A stretch of 64,000 bases of DNA from Scilla litardierei (Eukaryota; Streptophyta; Magnoliopsida; Asparagales; Asparagaceae): positions 10,121,878 to 10,185,877 of the forward strand of contig CM061139.1 of assembly GCA_030789695.1 (NCBI GenBank), read 5' to 3'. The notes under the pieces are model-generated. The model was not told where the DNA came from and searched no databases. It saw only the letters and a program-made list of their open reading frames with translations. Positions 10,075 to 21,085 of the stretch are shown piece after piece (position 1 is the stretch's first letter; every line of letters begins with the position of its first letter). The translations under genes were made by a program, and so were the position numbers.

Positions 10075-10374
10075 AATTGGGATTTGCAAGAGATTGGATC
10101 CCAATTCGATAGGAAGCCCTAGAAATCCGAATTGGGTTGGAGTCGGATTTTCGAAGTATGGGTTTGCAAGAAATTGGACCGATGCTAGGATCTCCGGTTG
10201 CAATTCCGCGCCGATACCCGTTTGCAAGAGATTGGACGGGTAGGAACTATCCTAATCTAGATTGTGGACCGAGTTTGCAAGAGATTGGACTCGGTGCGCA
10301 ATTGGACGATGATGTTGATCCCAATGCTAGCTTCCCTAGGCTAGGGTTTGCAAGAGATTGGACCCAAGCCTAGG
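10075..10374 (+). other. Array of five hairpins with conserved loop TTTGCAAGAGATTGGA
   Basis: Loops at 10083-10098, 10163-10178, 10221-10236, 10274-10289 and 10347-10362. Stems differ: AATTGGGA/TCCCAATT (8 bp), GTATGGG/CCGATGC (6 of 7), TACCCG/CGGGTA (6 bp), ACCGAG/CTCGGT (6 bp), and CCTAGGCTAGGG/CCCAAGCCTAGG (11 of 12). Inside the loop CAA-GAGA-TTG can form a short stem with a GNRA tetraloop; the second unit has GAAA, also GNRA. The array lies in the transcribed leader. A packaging, dimerisation or translation signal is possible. Confidence 0.85.
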
Positions 10375-10734
10375 ATAGCTATAGACCGGCAACAGCGCGA
10401 GAGCGTGAGCTTGGTTCCACATTTAGTTGCAACTAGTTCATCCAAATTCTCATCCTAGCGATTTCGATACTGGCGAACCACAATTGTGAAATATGGTGAG
10501 TAGTGGGGATTCCCCATTCCCTAGGCGTTCTCTATTTGATTTGATATTTCGCACTTTTGTCTGACGATTGTGATAGGATCGCCCAAGGCAATTATCCCTC
10601 TAAATAGCCAGGTTGATTAGGAGCAAGCACGGTCATTCGTCCTCCCTGTGTTCGATACCCGCTCACCGCTGTACCGTGCGCTTGCGGTAAAACTACAACC
10701 GTCGCCTCGGGACGTGTACGCCGGGGCGCGATCA

Positions 10735-11283
10735 TCATCACAGAAAAATCATCTCTAGCAAAAGATGAAAGAAATAAAGATAAAAGAAAACAGAACTATT
10801 TACAATGCAGCACACACAAAAAATAAGAAAAACGTGATGCATGGTAAAAAATGAAAAAGTGATGAAAAATGGGTACAAAAGCGGAAAAAACGTGAAAAAA
10901 AACTAAAAATAAAGGTGATGAAAGCAAAAAGTGTGAGAACTCACTCCCCCAAGCTAAAGTGCACAGTGTCATCAATGTGCAAAGTGTGACACACCGAGAG
11001 ACGGGAAATGGGTGGGGTAGGTGAGGATGCATGCATGATACAAAAAAGGAAAAATAAACAAAAAATATGATGCGGATATGAATGATGCATGCAAAGATCA
11101 GAGTGATGCAGGTAATGTGTCACCAAAAATACTCTCCCTCTCTCCCAAAAATGATATAAAATGATGTGATCTGAACAGGGACCAAAATAGTGAGGGGAGG
11201 AGGGGGGCAAAAAATATATCGACAGGACCAGCAGAGAATGGGCAGCATAACGACAAAAAAGATCAATGGCATCAAGGGTGTGC
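10735..11283 (-). other. Ath-2 3' non-coding region, truncated
   Basis: Reverse complement of Ath-1 6881-7489 with substitutions. It keeps the internal G-tract module: the C-run at 10944-10954 is the complement of the AGCTTGGGGGAG tract, with the ACATTGATGACACTG-like motif beside it. No gene is present. Confidence 0.65.
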
Positions 11284-13317
11284 CTAAGCTGGTGGTGCTG
11301 CACCATCTCCGTCCTGTGGCGGAGGTGGGGGTGGTGGTGGGGGTGGTGGTGGAGGTGTCTGCTGGGTGGGTGGGTGTAGCGGAGGCAGTCGCGCCTGGAT
11401 CTGATTCAGGCAAGCCTGAATATCGGGGAGCATGGCGACGCGGGACTGCATAGAACTGACCGTGGTAGAGAGAACCCTAAAGTCGCCTTTGAGTCCACTC
11501 ACATCCCCCTCAAGAGCACGAAGGCTCTAAAGTAGAGTGTCAGGGGGTGGTGGAGCGGAGGGACGAACAGGTCTAGGCTGTGAAGGACGGGGTTGTCGCA
11601 CACGGGTGGAGTATAGTATGGGGCCAACAGGAAAGTGCGGGAAGGGTGCTGTGCTCACTAGTGGATGCCTAGCCTCAGTGTGAGGATGGGACGTAGGCTG
11701 GGACGAGGAGACAGCAGCAGTGGTGGAATACAAAATCGGCGACGAGGCAGCAAGAGAGGTCGGTGACACAGGTGTGAGGACAGACGTCACGACACTCTCG
11801 GATAGGACAGCTGTGGTGGAGACAGAAGGGTCGACCACTGGGGAGGAAGTGTAGATCCCAAAAGGTAACACCCCAGCGGAGATCAAACCGGATAGGGTCC
11901 CCACGACGGCAGCGAAGGAAGGCTCGCCGCTCTCAAGGATAGTGGGTGGACGCTCGGGAAGAAGTGAGGAAATAGGCTCAACCGAGATAGGCACAGCAGT
12001 GGTGGGGGTGGTGGTAGACGTGGTGGGCGTGGTGGACGACTCAGCAAGGGTACTCCCGACACTGACAGAAGTGGGGACAGAAGTGCCGGGAGGTGCAGAC
12101 AGTGCAGGCTCGGGCTGAGGGATCACGGGGTCAACGGGTGCAGGTGGTGCCTGCTCAGCTCCCTCGGCCTCTAGCACATAGGCGGCTGGGATCAGGAGAT
12201 CCATCGCCGGAAGCCAGTCCACGTGTGCCGGTCTTATATGTGTCCGAGCGGGGCTCGGGAGAACCATGTAATCGGCACCAAAGGGACCGTGCAACCATAC
12301 CCAGTGTCGCTGGCCGTGGAGACGAAGCATCTTCATCCGGGCCATAACATCAATCGGGAGTGAAGTGGGCCCCGGGGCTCGTCGAAGGTCGGCAGGTTGG
12401 TCCACACCGGTCATCAGGGCTAGCAGAGTAATCAGACCGCCGCAGTAAATAGGTGAGCGAGCGCCCACCGAAATGATGATGCGGTCTAAAAACTAGCTAG
12501 CAATATCAATCTATACGGTAGGGACCAGGTCGTCGCTACCCCTATCTAGAACTCTAGGACGAGTCATCGCGTAGAGCATGTAGAGCTCAGGCGTAGACAT
12601 CGTCCCAGGCTCGTACCTCGCTAGGAAGGTGGTCTCCATAAGGTGCTGTGCTATGCAGAGGCAGGGGTGCAGGATGGCTGAGGCCTTGGCCCTACTAGGG
12701 TCAAAGCCAAGTGGTGAACCCGTGATCCGTGTCCAGAACGTGGAAGTGTCGAACGACGGCGGTGGGATGTGAGTGGGTGCGTAGGCTTGGTCAGGGACAG
12801 GGACAGCGGGCCACTGGAAGAATGCACGAAGCATGTCGAGAGTGACCTTGCACTCTCGATCCATCAGGCGAAATGTGCATCCTCCAGGGGTCCGGGCTAT
12901 CGAGCTAAGAACCTCAAGTGTCGGACGGACGTAGGTGTCCGCCGACATAGACAAGAAGTCGTGCCAACCCACGTTGTCGTACAACGTGAGCATCCCCTCT
13001 AGTACCCCTAGGTGATCAAGGTCTGCTAAGTGTGCGAACCTAGAGGGCACTATCGAGCGCTGGGCGATACGCTCAAATCGGACGCGTTGTGCGTCGTCTC
13101 TGAACGTGATCCCCAGCGGCCCGACAGCGGGAGCCGGTGGTGGGACAGGATCGGCGGGGATAGGCTGTGCATGGATGGGATCGACGGGAAGCGGCTGCGT
13201 GGGTGGAGGTGGACTAGGTGGAGGGGAGTCCTCCCTAGCGTGAGAAGGACCGGCATCATCGGTCCTCTTCCGCTTGTAAGAGGCTCCCCGCGTGCGTGGC
13301 CTAGTGCGGGGCGGCAT
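11284..13317 (-). pseudogene. Broken ATHILA-type ORF2 of Ath-2
   Basis: Homologous to Ath-1 ORF2 along its length. The first 268 residues are open from ATG 13317 (MPPRTRPRTRG) and contain the ATHILA ORF-1-like region. Two stops lie at about 12485-12510, one where Ath-1 has Trp. The frame stays open for the next 313 residues (12468-11527). A further stop follows where Ath-1 has Gln. The coiled coil and a polyproline tail ending in QDGDGAAPPA complete it (11502-11284). All three breaks are in-frame stops; no frameshift is needed, so decay is recent. The protein features kept are those of Ath-1: basic N-terminus, ATHILA region, proline-rich middle. Confidence 0.85.
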
Positions 13318-14511
13318 GTGTGCCGCGAGTGCTCACCCAACAAAAATATAACACGGCATGCTCAATAAAAGGAACGAGTGTACCTGAACACGCCGCGAGA
13401 GCAAATCAGCAAGTGCGTGTGAAGAGCGCCGCCTCCGTGAAGCCAAAAGCGCGTCCAGAAGCTCCCCAAAGCTCCCCCAAGATAGCCTGCAAATCAAACA
13501 ACGATATCAATGGATAATATTCAAAATACATGGGGGAGATGGGGTATAATAGATAGATAAACAAATTAATTTGATTTTTGGGCTCAACGGGCGTACGGAT
13601 CAAGTAAAATAGGAGAAAATGGAGTTTCGGGGCAAATCGAGGCGATAGGGGGCAGGGGTCGACGGTGCCGGCGAGGTGGAGGCTCGGCCCGCCGGCGGAG
13701 ATGTGAGGTCGATGATCGCCGGTGGGGTCGAGCAGATTCGGGCGCGGGCGGTACGAGGCAGCGGGCGAGGGAGACGAAGATACGGGGGCTCGGGCGATAG
13801 ATCGGGGGGTTTTGGGTTTTAGAAAATCACGCCCGCTCCCGACCTTATATATAAATTGTTACGACTCGGCCGAGTGGAAATGTCACTCGGCCGAGTGCGT
13901 AAACAAAAGAAATTTTGAAAATCTCGTTCCCACTTACGACTCGGCCGAAGGGAGAAAACTCCGGTCGGCCGAGTGGCAGTGTCACTAGGCAATTTTTAGG
14001 CTAGGAGGGTATCCGTTTCCCTCGGTCGAGTGACTAAACGTACTTGGTCGAGTGGCAGTTAATACTGAAATACACAAAAAAAGACAGAGAGTTGGTTTCG
14101 CAGACTTCCTTGGTTGGTGCCCCACTCGGCCGAGTGGAGTCCTTTGCTCGGCCGAGTTGCATATGATACTCGGCCGAGGGGCATGCTGTTTTCTGCTTCG
14201 GGGCTCCGTTTTCGCTCTACTCTCTGTTTTTCTTCCTCCAGTTGGTTTCTTCCTCTTCCTAACCCTCGAGCGCATTCCTGAAGCGCTCTTCCTTGCCTCT
14301 ATCTTCCTCCATATGTGAGATCTCCTTTTCTCCTCTCCTGTCATAGAAATTAAGACCAGTTGTCATGATTTTTATGGGCAAAAAGACTCTAAAAACTAAC
14401 AAAATTCTAAACCAAAAATGAAAATCAAATAAAAATAATGCAAAAACCATTAGGTTGCCTCCCGACAAGCGCTCGTTTAAGGTCTTGAGCTCGACCCCTT
14501 TGGATTTTCAA
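13318..14511 (-). promoter_or_regulatory. Ath-2 spacer: internal promoter and decayed palindromes
   Basis: Minus-strand TATA box at 13844-13854 (TATATATAAGG), about 16-20 bp from a palindrome pair with centres 13869/13890 (21 bp apart). More copies lie at about 13940-14180, several decayed to CGGTCG, as expected for methylated-C to T changes. This is the same layout as Ath-1 3796-4151. The region 13380-13800 is the GC-rich 5' untranslated part, with a possible acceptor near 13489. 14340-14511 corresponds to the post-gag hairpin region. Confidence 0.7.
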
Positions 14512-17274
14512 TTAACGCGTGATGTTGGGTGCATATGAGATGCACCCGTCGAACTTACCGGGAAGACCGCTCGGATTTGGATTGTGGCGGTGCGTGGCCT
14601 TCCTCAGCACCCCTTCATCTTGGGAAATGTTGGGGGATGGCTCCCCCAAGCTTGAGCTTGTTCCGGTCCTTGACTTCGCCGGTGACACCGATCTTCGAAT
14701 CGGTGGAGCTTTCTTCAGATTCTTCAATGTCGAGAGCTTGCAAAGCTCCCGTATTCTCGCGACATCAGCGTCTCCATCATCATTCGTCGTGGAGCTATTG
14801 GGAGAGTCCTCCAATGTCTCTTCTTTGCTCAAATCTTGGCTTTCTTCAAAGCCATCATCGTGGAGTGCACCGATGGAGTAGGGGATAGCCTCCTCTATAA
14901 CCTCGTTAAGGAGGTCCACATAATCTATCTCCTCATGATATGGCATGTGCTTCATAGCCTTTGGTATATGGAGCTCTACTTCAATGTTGCCAAAATTCAA
15001 GGTAAGAGTACCTCCCCGCACATCGATGATTACACCGACGGTGGCGAGGAATGGGCGTTCAAGTATGAGCGATGTGTCACCCTCCTCCTTGATATCCATG
15101 ATCACAAAATCACAAGGCAAGCATATGCCTCCCGAAACTTGGAGTGTGATGTTCTCCGCGATCCCAACCGGCCTTGTAATCCGACCGTTTGTGAGTTGAA
15201 TCCTCATGTCGGTTGGCTTTAAATCCGTGCCAGTGGTCAACTTCCGGAACATGGTGAGAGGCATGAGGCTCACACTAGCGCTCAAATCAACCAATGCTTT
15301 TTGTAAGGGGACGCCTCCTAGAGTGCAAGGAATCCGGAAACTCCTGGGATCTTTAAATTTGGCGGGCTCCTTTTCCTTCCTAGTGAACCACGTTCCTTGT
15401 TCCACGAGCATGATCTTCTCCTTCCTTTTCCTTCCCGTAATCAAGTCCTTTAAGAACTTCGCGTAGGACGGTATTTCCACTATGGCATCAAGGAAAGGGA
15501 TATTGAGGCTCACCCCTCTCAAGTATTCGAGGAACTTGGCTAGCCTCTTCTCGATCTTGGCTCTAGCTAGCCGTTGAGGGAAAAGCACCGGTGGCATGAA
15601 TCGGCGCCCATCAATAGGTTCCTCCACCCGAGATTTTGCTCCTTCTTGCGGTTCCTTCTCTTTTTCCACCTCAATTACCGGCTCGCTCTCTTCTAGAATC
15701 TCCACCACGGGTTCCTTGACTTGAGTCATGGGGGAGTAGTATCCTTCCCACCTCTTGTTGTAACCGCAACCACCGCATTGATATGGCCGGTGTTGCCCCG
15801 TGGATTTGGCTCGGGTTGAGCCGGCAATTGTTGGTTGTTTCTATTGAGCAACACAAGTTGCTCCCTAATTTGAGCGACGACGGTGGTGAGAGAATCTTGT
15901 CCCTCCTTCAACGTGGCGTTAATCTTTTTCTGCTCCTCCATAAACTCCTCCACCTTAGCTTCAAAATCCGAACGTGGTTGAGCTTGCGGATGGTTGGGAT
16001 TTCTCCAACCTTGATTATACTCAGGTGGCCTATAAGGTCCCACTTGTTGTCTAGGTGGAAAGTTTTGTTGTGGTGGCCCCCTTGGTTGATAATTCGGTTG
16101 TGGTGGTGGAGCCCGGGCTTGAGGAGGTAGTTAAGGCGGGGGGTTCAAGGCACCATCATTATTAGCATAGGAAAAACCCGGATGGTTTCTAGCGGCCGGG
16201 TTGGCCCAATATCCGGAATTCCCCGCAACATACTGAATTTGCTCCAAAGCTCCTTCTCCATGCTCTCCTCCTACATACATTGCTTGGGATTGGTCTTGCC
16301 AATCACTCATATAGTTTGTCGGTGCAGATGTAGTAGGGGCTCCTTGCGGCTCGGTAATGTATTTCTCCAACCTCTCCACTACCTTGTGGAGAGAGTCAAA
16401 TTTGCTAGCAAGCTCCGCCACGGCCTTGGCCTCATAAATACTCGTGGGCTTCAAGGAGGATGAAGAATGTCCTCGCTCGTCGCCCCACTGTTGGTTGTTG
16501 GAGGCCATCTCCTCTAGCAAGGCCGTAGCTTCATCGGGGGGTCTTTGACAAAATGGCTCCGTTGGCGGTAGCATCAATAATCTGTTTTGTGCCCGGTTGG
16601 AGTCCATTGTAGAAACTGTGGACAAGCTCCCAATCCTCTATGCTGTGATGGGGGCATTGATGTTGCAAGTCCTTGAAGCGCTCCCACGCCTCATAGAGAG
16701 TCTCCTGAGGTCCTTGCTTGAAGGACATGAGAGCACTTCTTATCTTCACCGTCTTGGAGGGCGGGTAAAATTTGTCGACGAAGGCACTCGCCAGTTCATC
16801 CCAAGTGGTGAAGATTCCTTCAGCTTGCGTCCTCAACAAATATAAGGCTTTGTCCTTGAGTGTGAAGGGGAAGAGACGCAGTCTGATAGCATCTATGGAG
16901 ACGCCCGGCATTTGGAAGGTGGCACATTTTGATAAAAAGAGCTGGATGTGGTAATGAGGGCTTTCATGGGAATTCCCATGAAAAGGGTCTTGCTACATCA
17001 GAACTACCAATCCAGTCTTCAAATCGAAATTTTTGTCAGTCGCCAACTCCGGCATAGCTATGGACGAGGTCGTGGAGGAAGTCTTAGGCCGAAGCCTATC
17101 TCTAATGGAAATGATCCTCGCCATTCGTGCTGCCAATTCTTCGGGTGTCTCAGGATGTGTCATAAAATTCCCTTCTGTATTGAGTCTCCTCTCCGCTCTG
17201 ATCCTTCTCAATGTACGTTCGATCTCCGGATCGTATAGTATTTCTTCGGGGTCCGCTGTGGATCTCGTGTACAT
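14512..17274 (-). pseudogene. Broken gag-protease ORF of Ath-2
   Basis: Same gene as in Ath-1, starting MYTRSTADPE at 17274. A stop follows VVLM at about 16990. The Gag core is open from 16911 (FPFTLKDKALYLL, CPHHSIEDWELV). A frameshift lies near 16548 and a stop near 16130 in the Pro-rich region. A further frameshift lies near 15728. The last 405 residues (15729-14512) are open and include the protease. There the active-site motif reads VDLSASVSLMP: the Gly of DLGA is replaced by Ser, which should weaken the enzyme. The C-terminus ends at the same FDGCIS-containing tail as Ath-1. No zinc knuckle is present, as in Ath-1. Translation as one protein is impossible. Confidence 0.9.
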
Positions 17275-17390
17275 GCAAGGGAAAACAGAGTTTCAAAGAA
17301 ATAGTTAGCACAAAGGAAGAGTAAAATAAAAATAGATATAATAAAACAAAAAGAAAAATAGCTATGTAGGTAGAATCAAACATTATCGCC

Positions 17391-17408
17391 TCCCCGGCAA
17401 CGGCGCCA
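17391..17408 (-). other. Primer binding site of Ath-2, tRNA-Asp type
   Basis: Reverse complement of the same 18-nt site found in Ath-1 and Ath-3, six bases inside the LTR end. Confidence 0.9.
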
Positions 17409-17779
17409 AAAACTTGATCGCGCCCTGGTATGCACACGCAACCGGGACAAACGAGTCGCTAGTCTTACCGTAAGCGCACGGTGTAGGGGCGAGCGGGTAT
17501 CGAACACGAGGAGGGCAAATGACGGTGTCTTCTTCAATTCACCTGGCTATAAGAACAGTCGAGAAATATTTGCAATAAAGCGGTCACAGTCGTTCAATCG
17601 TATAAGAAAATATCAAATTAATAAAAACGCCTAGGGATAGGGAATCCCCGCTACTAACCGTATCTCGTCATTGTGATTCGTAGGTTTCACAATTGTTAGA
17701 CTTGAAATTCATGTGAACTAGTTGCAACTAAATATAGAACCAAGCTCACACTCTCGTGCTATTACCCGTCTATAGCAAA

Positions 17780-18077
17780 CCTAGGGTAGGGTCCAATCTC
17801 TTACAAACCCTAACCTAGGCAAGCTAGCGTGAAGAACATCATCATCATCCAATCATATCTCGAGCCCACTCTCATGCAAACTCGAGCTACAACCTAGGTT
17901 GGGACAGTTCCTACCCATCCAATCTCTTGCAAACGGGTATTGGTATAGAATTGCAATCGAAAACCCTAGTTTTGGTCCAATCTCTTGCAAACCGATTCCA
18001 AAGGAATCCAATTGTAACCCAATTCGAATTTCTAGGGCTTCCTATCAAGTTGGGATCTAATCTCTTGCAAATCCCAA
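17780..18077 (-). other. Hairpin array of the Ath-2 LTR
   Basis: Five units, with loops (plus coordinates) at 18056-18071, 17976-17991, 17918-17933, 17865-17880 and 17792-17807. Stems include TTGGGA/TCCCAA, TACCCG/TGGGTA (with one G.U), CTCGAG/CTCGAG, and a 12-nt stem with 11 pairs (17780-17791 with 17808-17819). The second unit (17976) is weak. Loop variants TTTGTAAGAGATTGGA and TTTGCATGAGAGTGGG keep the GAGA tetraloop and can keep the inner pairs through G.U. Confidence 0.8.
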
Positions 18078-18559
18078 TCGGTATGAATCCCTAGCTATTA
18101 GTATTAAATCAATCCCAAACTAACCCTAATTAATTCTAGCAATAATTTCACCAATTCATCACAAATTAGAAATAGGGTTCGTAGGGTTCATCCCTACGCC
18201 CTAAGACGATAAAACTACTCACAATTCATAATGCAATTCATTGGGAATTCAATAGAAATATCAATAGAAATCATTGCAATAGAAAATATATCAATAAAAA
18301 TGAGGTTTTTGATAGAGAGAGAGACAAACCAATGAAGATTCAATAGCATCCAACAAAATAACACTTTTGTCTCCCTCCAAAAAAAACTCAATCTAATCTC
18401 CTAAAAGTAATCTAAAAAAGGCTGCAAAAAGTTCTGGAAAAGCTCTCTAAACTAGGTTAAAAACTGGGGTTAAATACCCCCAAAATCGCCCAAAAACTGT
18501 GACAAAATTGCCCCTGCGCAGCCTAAAAATCGCAATTTACGCTACAGGCAGCGTGGCTC

Positions 18560-18931
18560 ACTCGGCTGAGTGACAAATGTCATTCGGCCGAGTGAAAAAC
18601 CCTGACGGATTCCAGTAAGTCTGGACTTTTGGGGGTCGGCTCCTCGGGAGTCACTCGGCCGAGTGACTTTCTTTGCTTCGGCCGAAGGGATTTCTTCACT
18701 CGGCCGAGTCGGAACTCGGGACTGCACTGACGGATTACAGTAACTCTGGGATTTTTCTTGCCGTCGTCTTGATGCCACTCGGGCGAGTGGTGTCTCCGTG
18801 GTTCGGCCGAGTGGGCTGGCGATGGTCGGTCGAGTGCACGCTGATACTCAGTCTATTGCGTGTCCGATCTGGCCGACCGAGCGGGTTTTCGATGGTCAGC
18901 CGAGTGACTCCTTCACTCGACCGAGTGACAT
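18560..18931 (-). promoter_or_regulatory. Palindrome array of the Ath-2 LTR
   Basis: Degenerate copies of ACTCGGCCGAGT. Centres at 18565/18587 (22 bp), 18658/18681/18703 (23, 22) and 18782/18806/18829 (24, 23), so the spacing survives although many copies carry C-to-T or G-to-A changes. Confidence 0.7.
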
Positions 18932-19239
18932 GCTGAAAATGCCCAATCTTTGTATTTTTGCTCCCTTGTCACTCCTACGACGTTCTTTCTTCTTCCACTC
19001 CTCTCCAATCGTAGAATTCCCCTCAAAAGAGTCACGGGTGACACTCCGGAGTGGGTGCATCTCAGAATCACTCCAAATCGCTCCAAATCTCCTGAAATTC
19101 GACAAAAACAAGAAATCGGGAAAAGCATCGTAATATTGTCGAATAATCGTGAAAAACACGATACGAGCGATCAAAATGGCATGCAAACATGCAGAAAAAA
19201 GGTGTAAAATATGGAGTGATCAACAGGCGATCCTACATT

Positions 19240-19251
19240 TGGTATCAGAGC
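19240..19251 (+). other. Primer binding site of Cop-1, initiator tRNA-Met type
   Basis: TGGTATCAGAGC, the standard copia primer site. Confidence 0.95.
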
Positions 19252-19260
19252 AGGATTAAG

Positions 19261-21030
19261 ATGACAGAAGAGAACATGACAGCAGTTCCACACAGATATT
19301 CATCATCATATCCAGAAGACAACTCTTAAGTCCGTCCTCCTCTATTTGATGGTTCCAATTATTCATACGGGAAGGTTAGAATGGAGATTCATCTCCAAAG
19401 TATGGAATATGTATTTTGGAACATCATAAAGACATGATATCAGAAGCCAACAACTCCCTTCTCTGATTGGACTGCCAACGACAAAAATGCAGCAACCAAC
19501 AACTCAAAGGCCATGAATTCTCTATTCTGTGCCATGGATAAGAATGAGTTTAATCGAGTATCTCAGGCCAAAACTGCTAAAGATATTTGGCACATACTCG
19601 AAGTAACTCATGAAGGAACCAATAAAGTGAAGGAAACTAAGATTTCCGTTTTGGTTCACAAATTTGAGTTGTTCAAGATGAAGGACAACGAGACAATTGG
19701 AGAAATGAACACCAGGTTTACTAATATTACAATTTCTTTAAATGCTCTTGGAAAGACTTACACTTCACTTGAACAGGTTCGCAAGATTCTTAAAGCCTTA
19801 ACTCCAGAATGGCGTCCAAAGATCACCGCAATTGAAGAAGCCAACGATCTCTCAACTTTATATGTTGAAAGTCTTGTGGTAATCAAATGGCTTTTGAAGT
19901 TCAATTGGAAGACGAGAAAGAAGAAACACATCAGAAGAAGAAAGTACTTGCTTTTAAAGTTTCATCAGAAGATGAAAATTCAGATATGGATGATGTTGGT
20001 GTTGCTTTCCTCACAAGGAACTTTAAGAAATTCTTAAGAAAAGGTAAGTATAACAATTTCAAATCTAAAATTCTGATTCTTCTTTTTGTTTTAATCGTAA
20101 TAGGCCAGGACATATAAAGAAGGATTGTCCACTCCTCAAAACAAACTACAAAACTTCCAACAACTACAACAATGATCATTCCAAGAAGAAAAGGAAGTTT
20201 GATAGAATGAAGAAAGCATTCACAGCAACATGGGATTCTTCAGATAAGGAAGACACCAATAAAGAGAATGCTAACATGTGCTTTATGGCACAAAATGATG
20301 AAAGCGATGTAAGTACTATTGACAATGAAGAGTTATTAGATGCATTTAATGATCTCTTTGTTTGTTTCAAAAGACTAAATGCTCAACACAAGTCATTGAA
20401 AGAAAGCAATGATGATCTTATTCTTGAACATCAAGAATTAACATCAAAATGCACTTCATTTGATGCAATAAACACTGAGAATACATCTTCTTAAATCTTG
20501 TATCTTAGCAAAGAGAATGATCTTCTCAAAACTAAGAATCAAGAATTGCATTCTCAGATATCCAAAATGGATAATAGTATTTCATCACTAAAGATGAAGT
20601 ACGATGAGATATCTTCTAATGTTAATAAATTTAACAAGGGCAAGACTAATCTCAATGATTTGCTTCAATTTCAATATCCAGCAAATTATAGGCAAGGATT
20701 GGAGTATTCTAATACGAATATATCCAACCCTTCTAACACATCTTCATTTGTTAGAAAGACAACTTTTGTAAAACCACAAAAGAAGAATCATACATTCATC
20801 TACACGAACACGAAGAAAGTAAACACTTCTACATCTTCATAACAAAGAAATGTTTCAAACATTTTAATTGCAACTCCTAAGAAACCTAATACAATTAGTT
20901 TATGGGTTCCTAAGGATACATGTTTAGATAATAGAAAATCATACATTTCTGATTATATGCAATCTATTGTTCATTCTGTTAATTATTTAAGAAAGCCAAA
21001 TTCTATTTAGGTTTGGCTACCTAAGATCTA
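19261..21030 (+). pseudogene. Broken gag of Cop-1
   Basis: Gag with the UBN2/DUF4219-type region: RPPLFDGSNYSYGKVRME, MDKNEFNRVSQAKTAKDIW, EGTNKVKETKI. Early in-frame stops lie near 19327 and 19434. A frameshift near 19880 separates the first 175-residue block from the next. A degenerate zinc-knuckle region (RPGHIKKDCP) lies at about 20100-20130. A long helical, probably coiled-coil region follows (20207-20840) with stops near 20492 and 20840. The end, NTISLWVPKD...YLRKPNSI, matches the end of the Cop-2 gag, so the two are related. It cannot make a full Gag. Confidence 0.85.
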
Positions 21031-21085
21031 ATCCCAAGGACCCTAAAGAAAAAGGGTACCAACGCTTCATGTTTTATTTTTTCAG

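Larger units (their letters stand above)
1..10734 (+). mobile_element. Ath-1, non-autonomous Athila-type Ty3/gypsy retrotransposon (5' end outside window)
   Basis: The order is partial 5' LTR, tRNA-Asp primer site, gag-protease ORF, spacer with internal promoter, ATHILA-type ORF, 2 kb non-coding tail, polypurine tract, 3' LTR. No RT, RNase H or integrase motif is present in any frame, so the element must borrow these enzymes. The first 526 bases align with the end of the 3' LTR without gaps and with four substitutions, all transitions, so the insertion is young. It lies inside Ath-2, a relative in the opposite orientation. The bases after the 3' LTR (TCATC, 10735-10739) should be the target duplication; its partner lies before the window. 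Confidence 0.9.
8918..10734 (+). repeat. Ath-1 3' LTR (1817 bp)
   Basis: Begins TGATCAC and ends GCGATCA (terminal inverted repeat TGATC). U3 holds a phased palindrome array (9214-9591) and a TATA box (9676-9682). R/U5 holds five hairpins (10075-10374). Ath-2 carries a 1808-bp homologue at 17415-19222. Confidence 0.95.
10735..19222 (-). mobile_element. Ath-2, older member of the Ath-1 family, interrupted by Ath-1
   Basis: Minus-strand element with 5' LTR at 17415-19222, tRNA-Asp primer site at 17391-17408, broken gag-protease, palindrome-rich spacer and broken ORF2. Its 3' part is cut at 10735, where Ath-1 is inserted; the sequence there corresponds to about 7489 of Ath-1. The rest of the 3' end must lie left of the window. 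It is inserted in Cop-1; the bases next to its LTR (ACAGG, 19223-19227) are the expected target duplication. Confidence 0.9.
17415..19222 (-). repeat. Ath-2 5' LTR (1808 bp)
   Basis: On the minus strand it begins TGATCACTCC (19222) and ends GCGCGATCA (17415). It contains palindromes at 18560-18931, TATA at 18470-18476 and hairpins at 17780-18077. It is clearly diverged from the Ath-1 LTR, so the two form a useful pair for comparing which parts are conserved. Confidence 0.95.
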
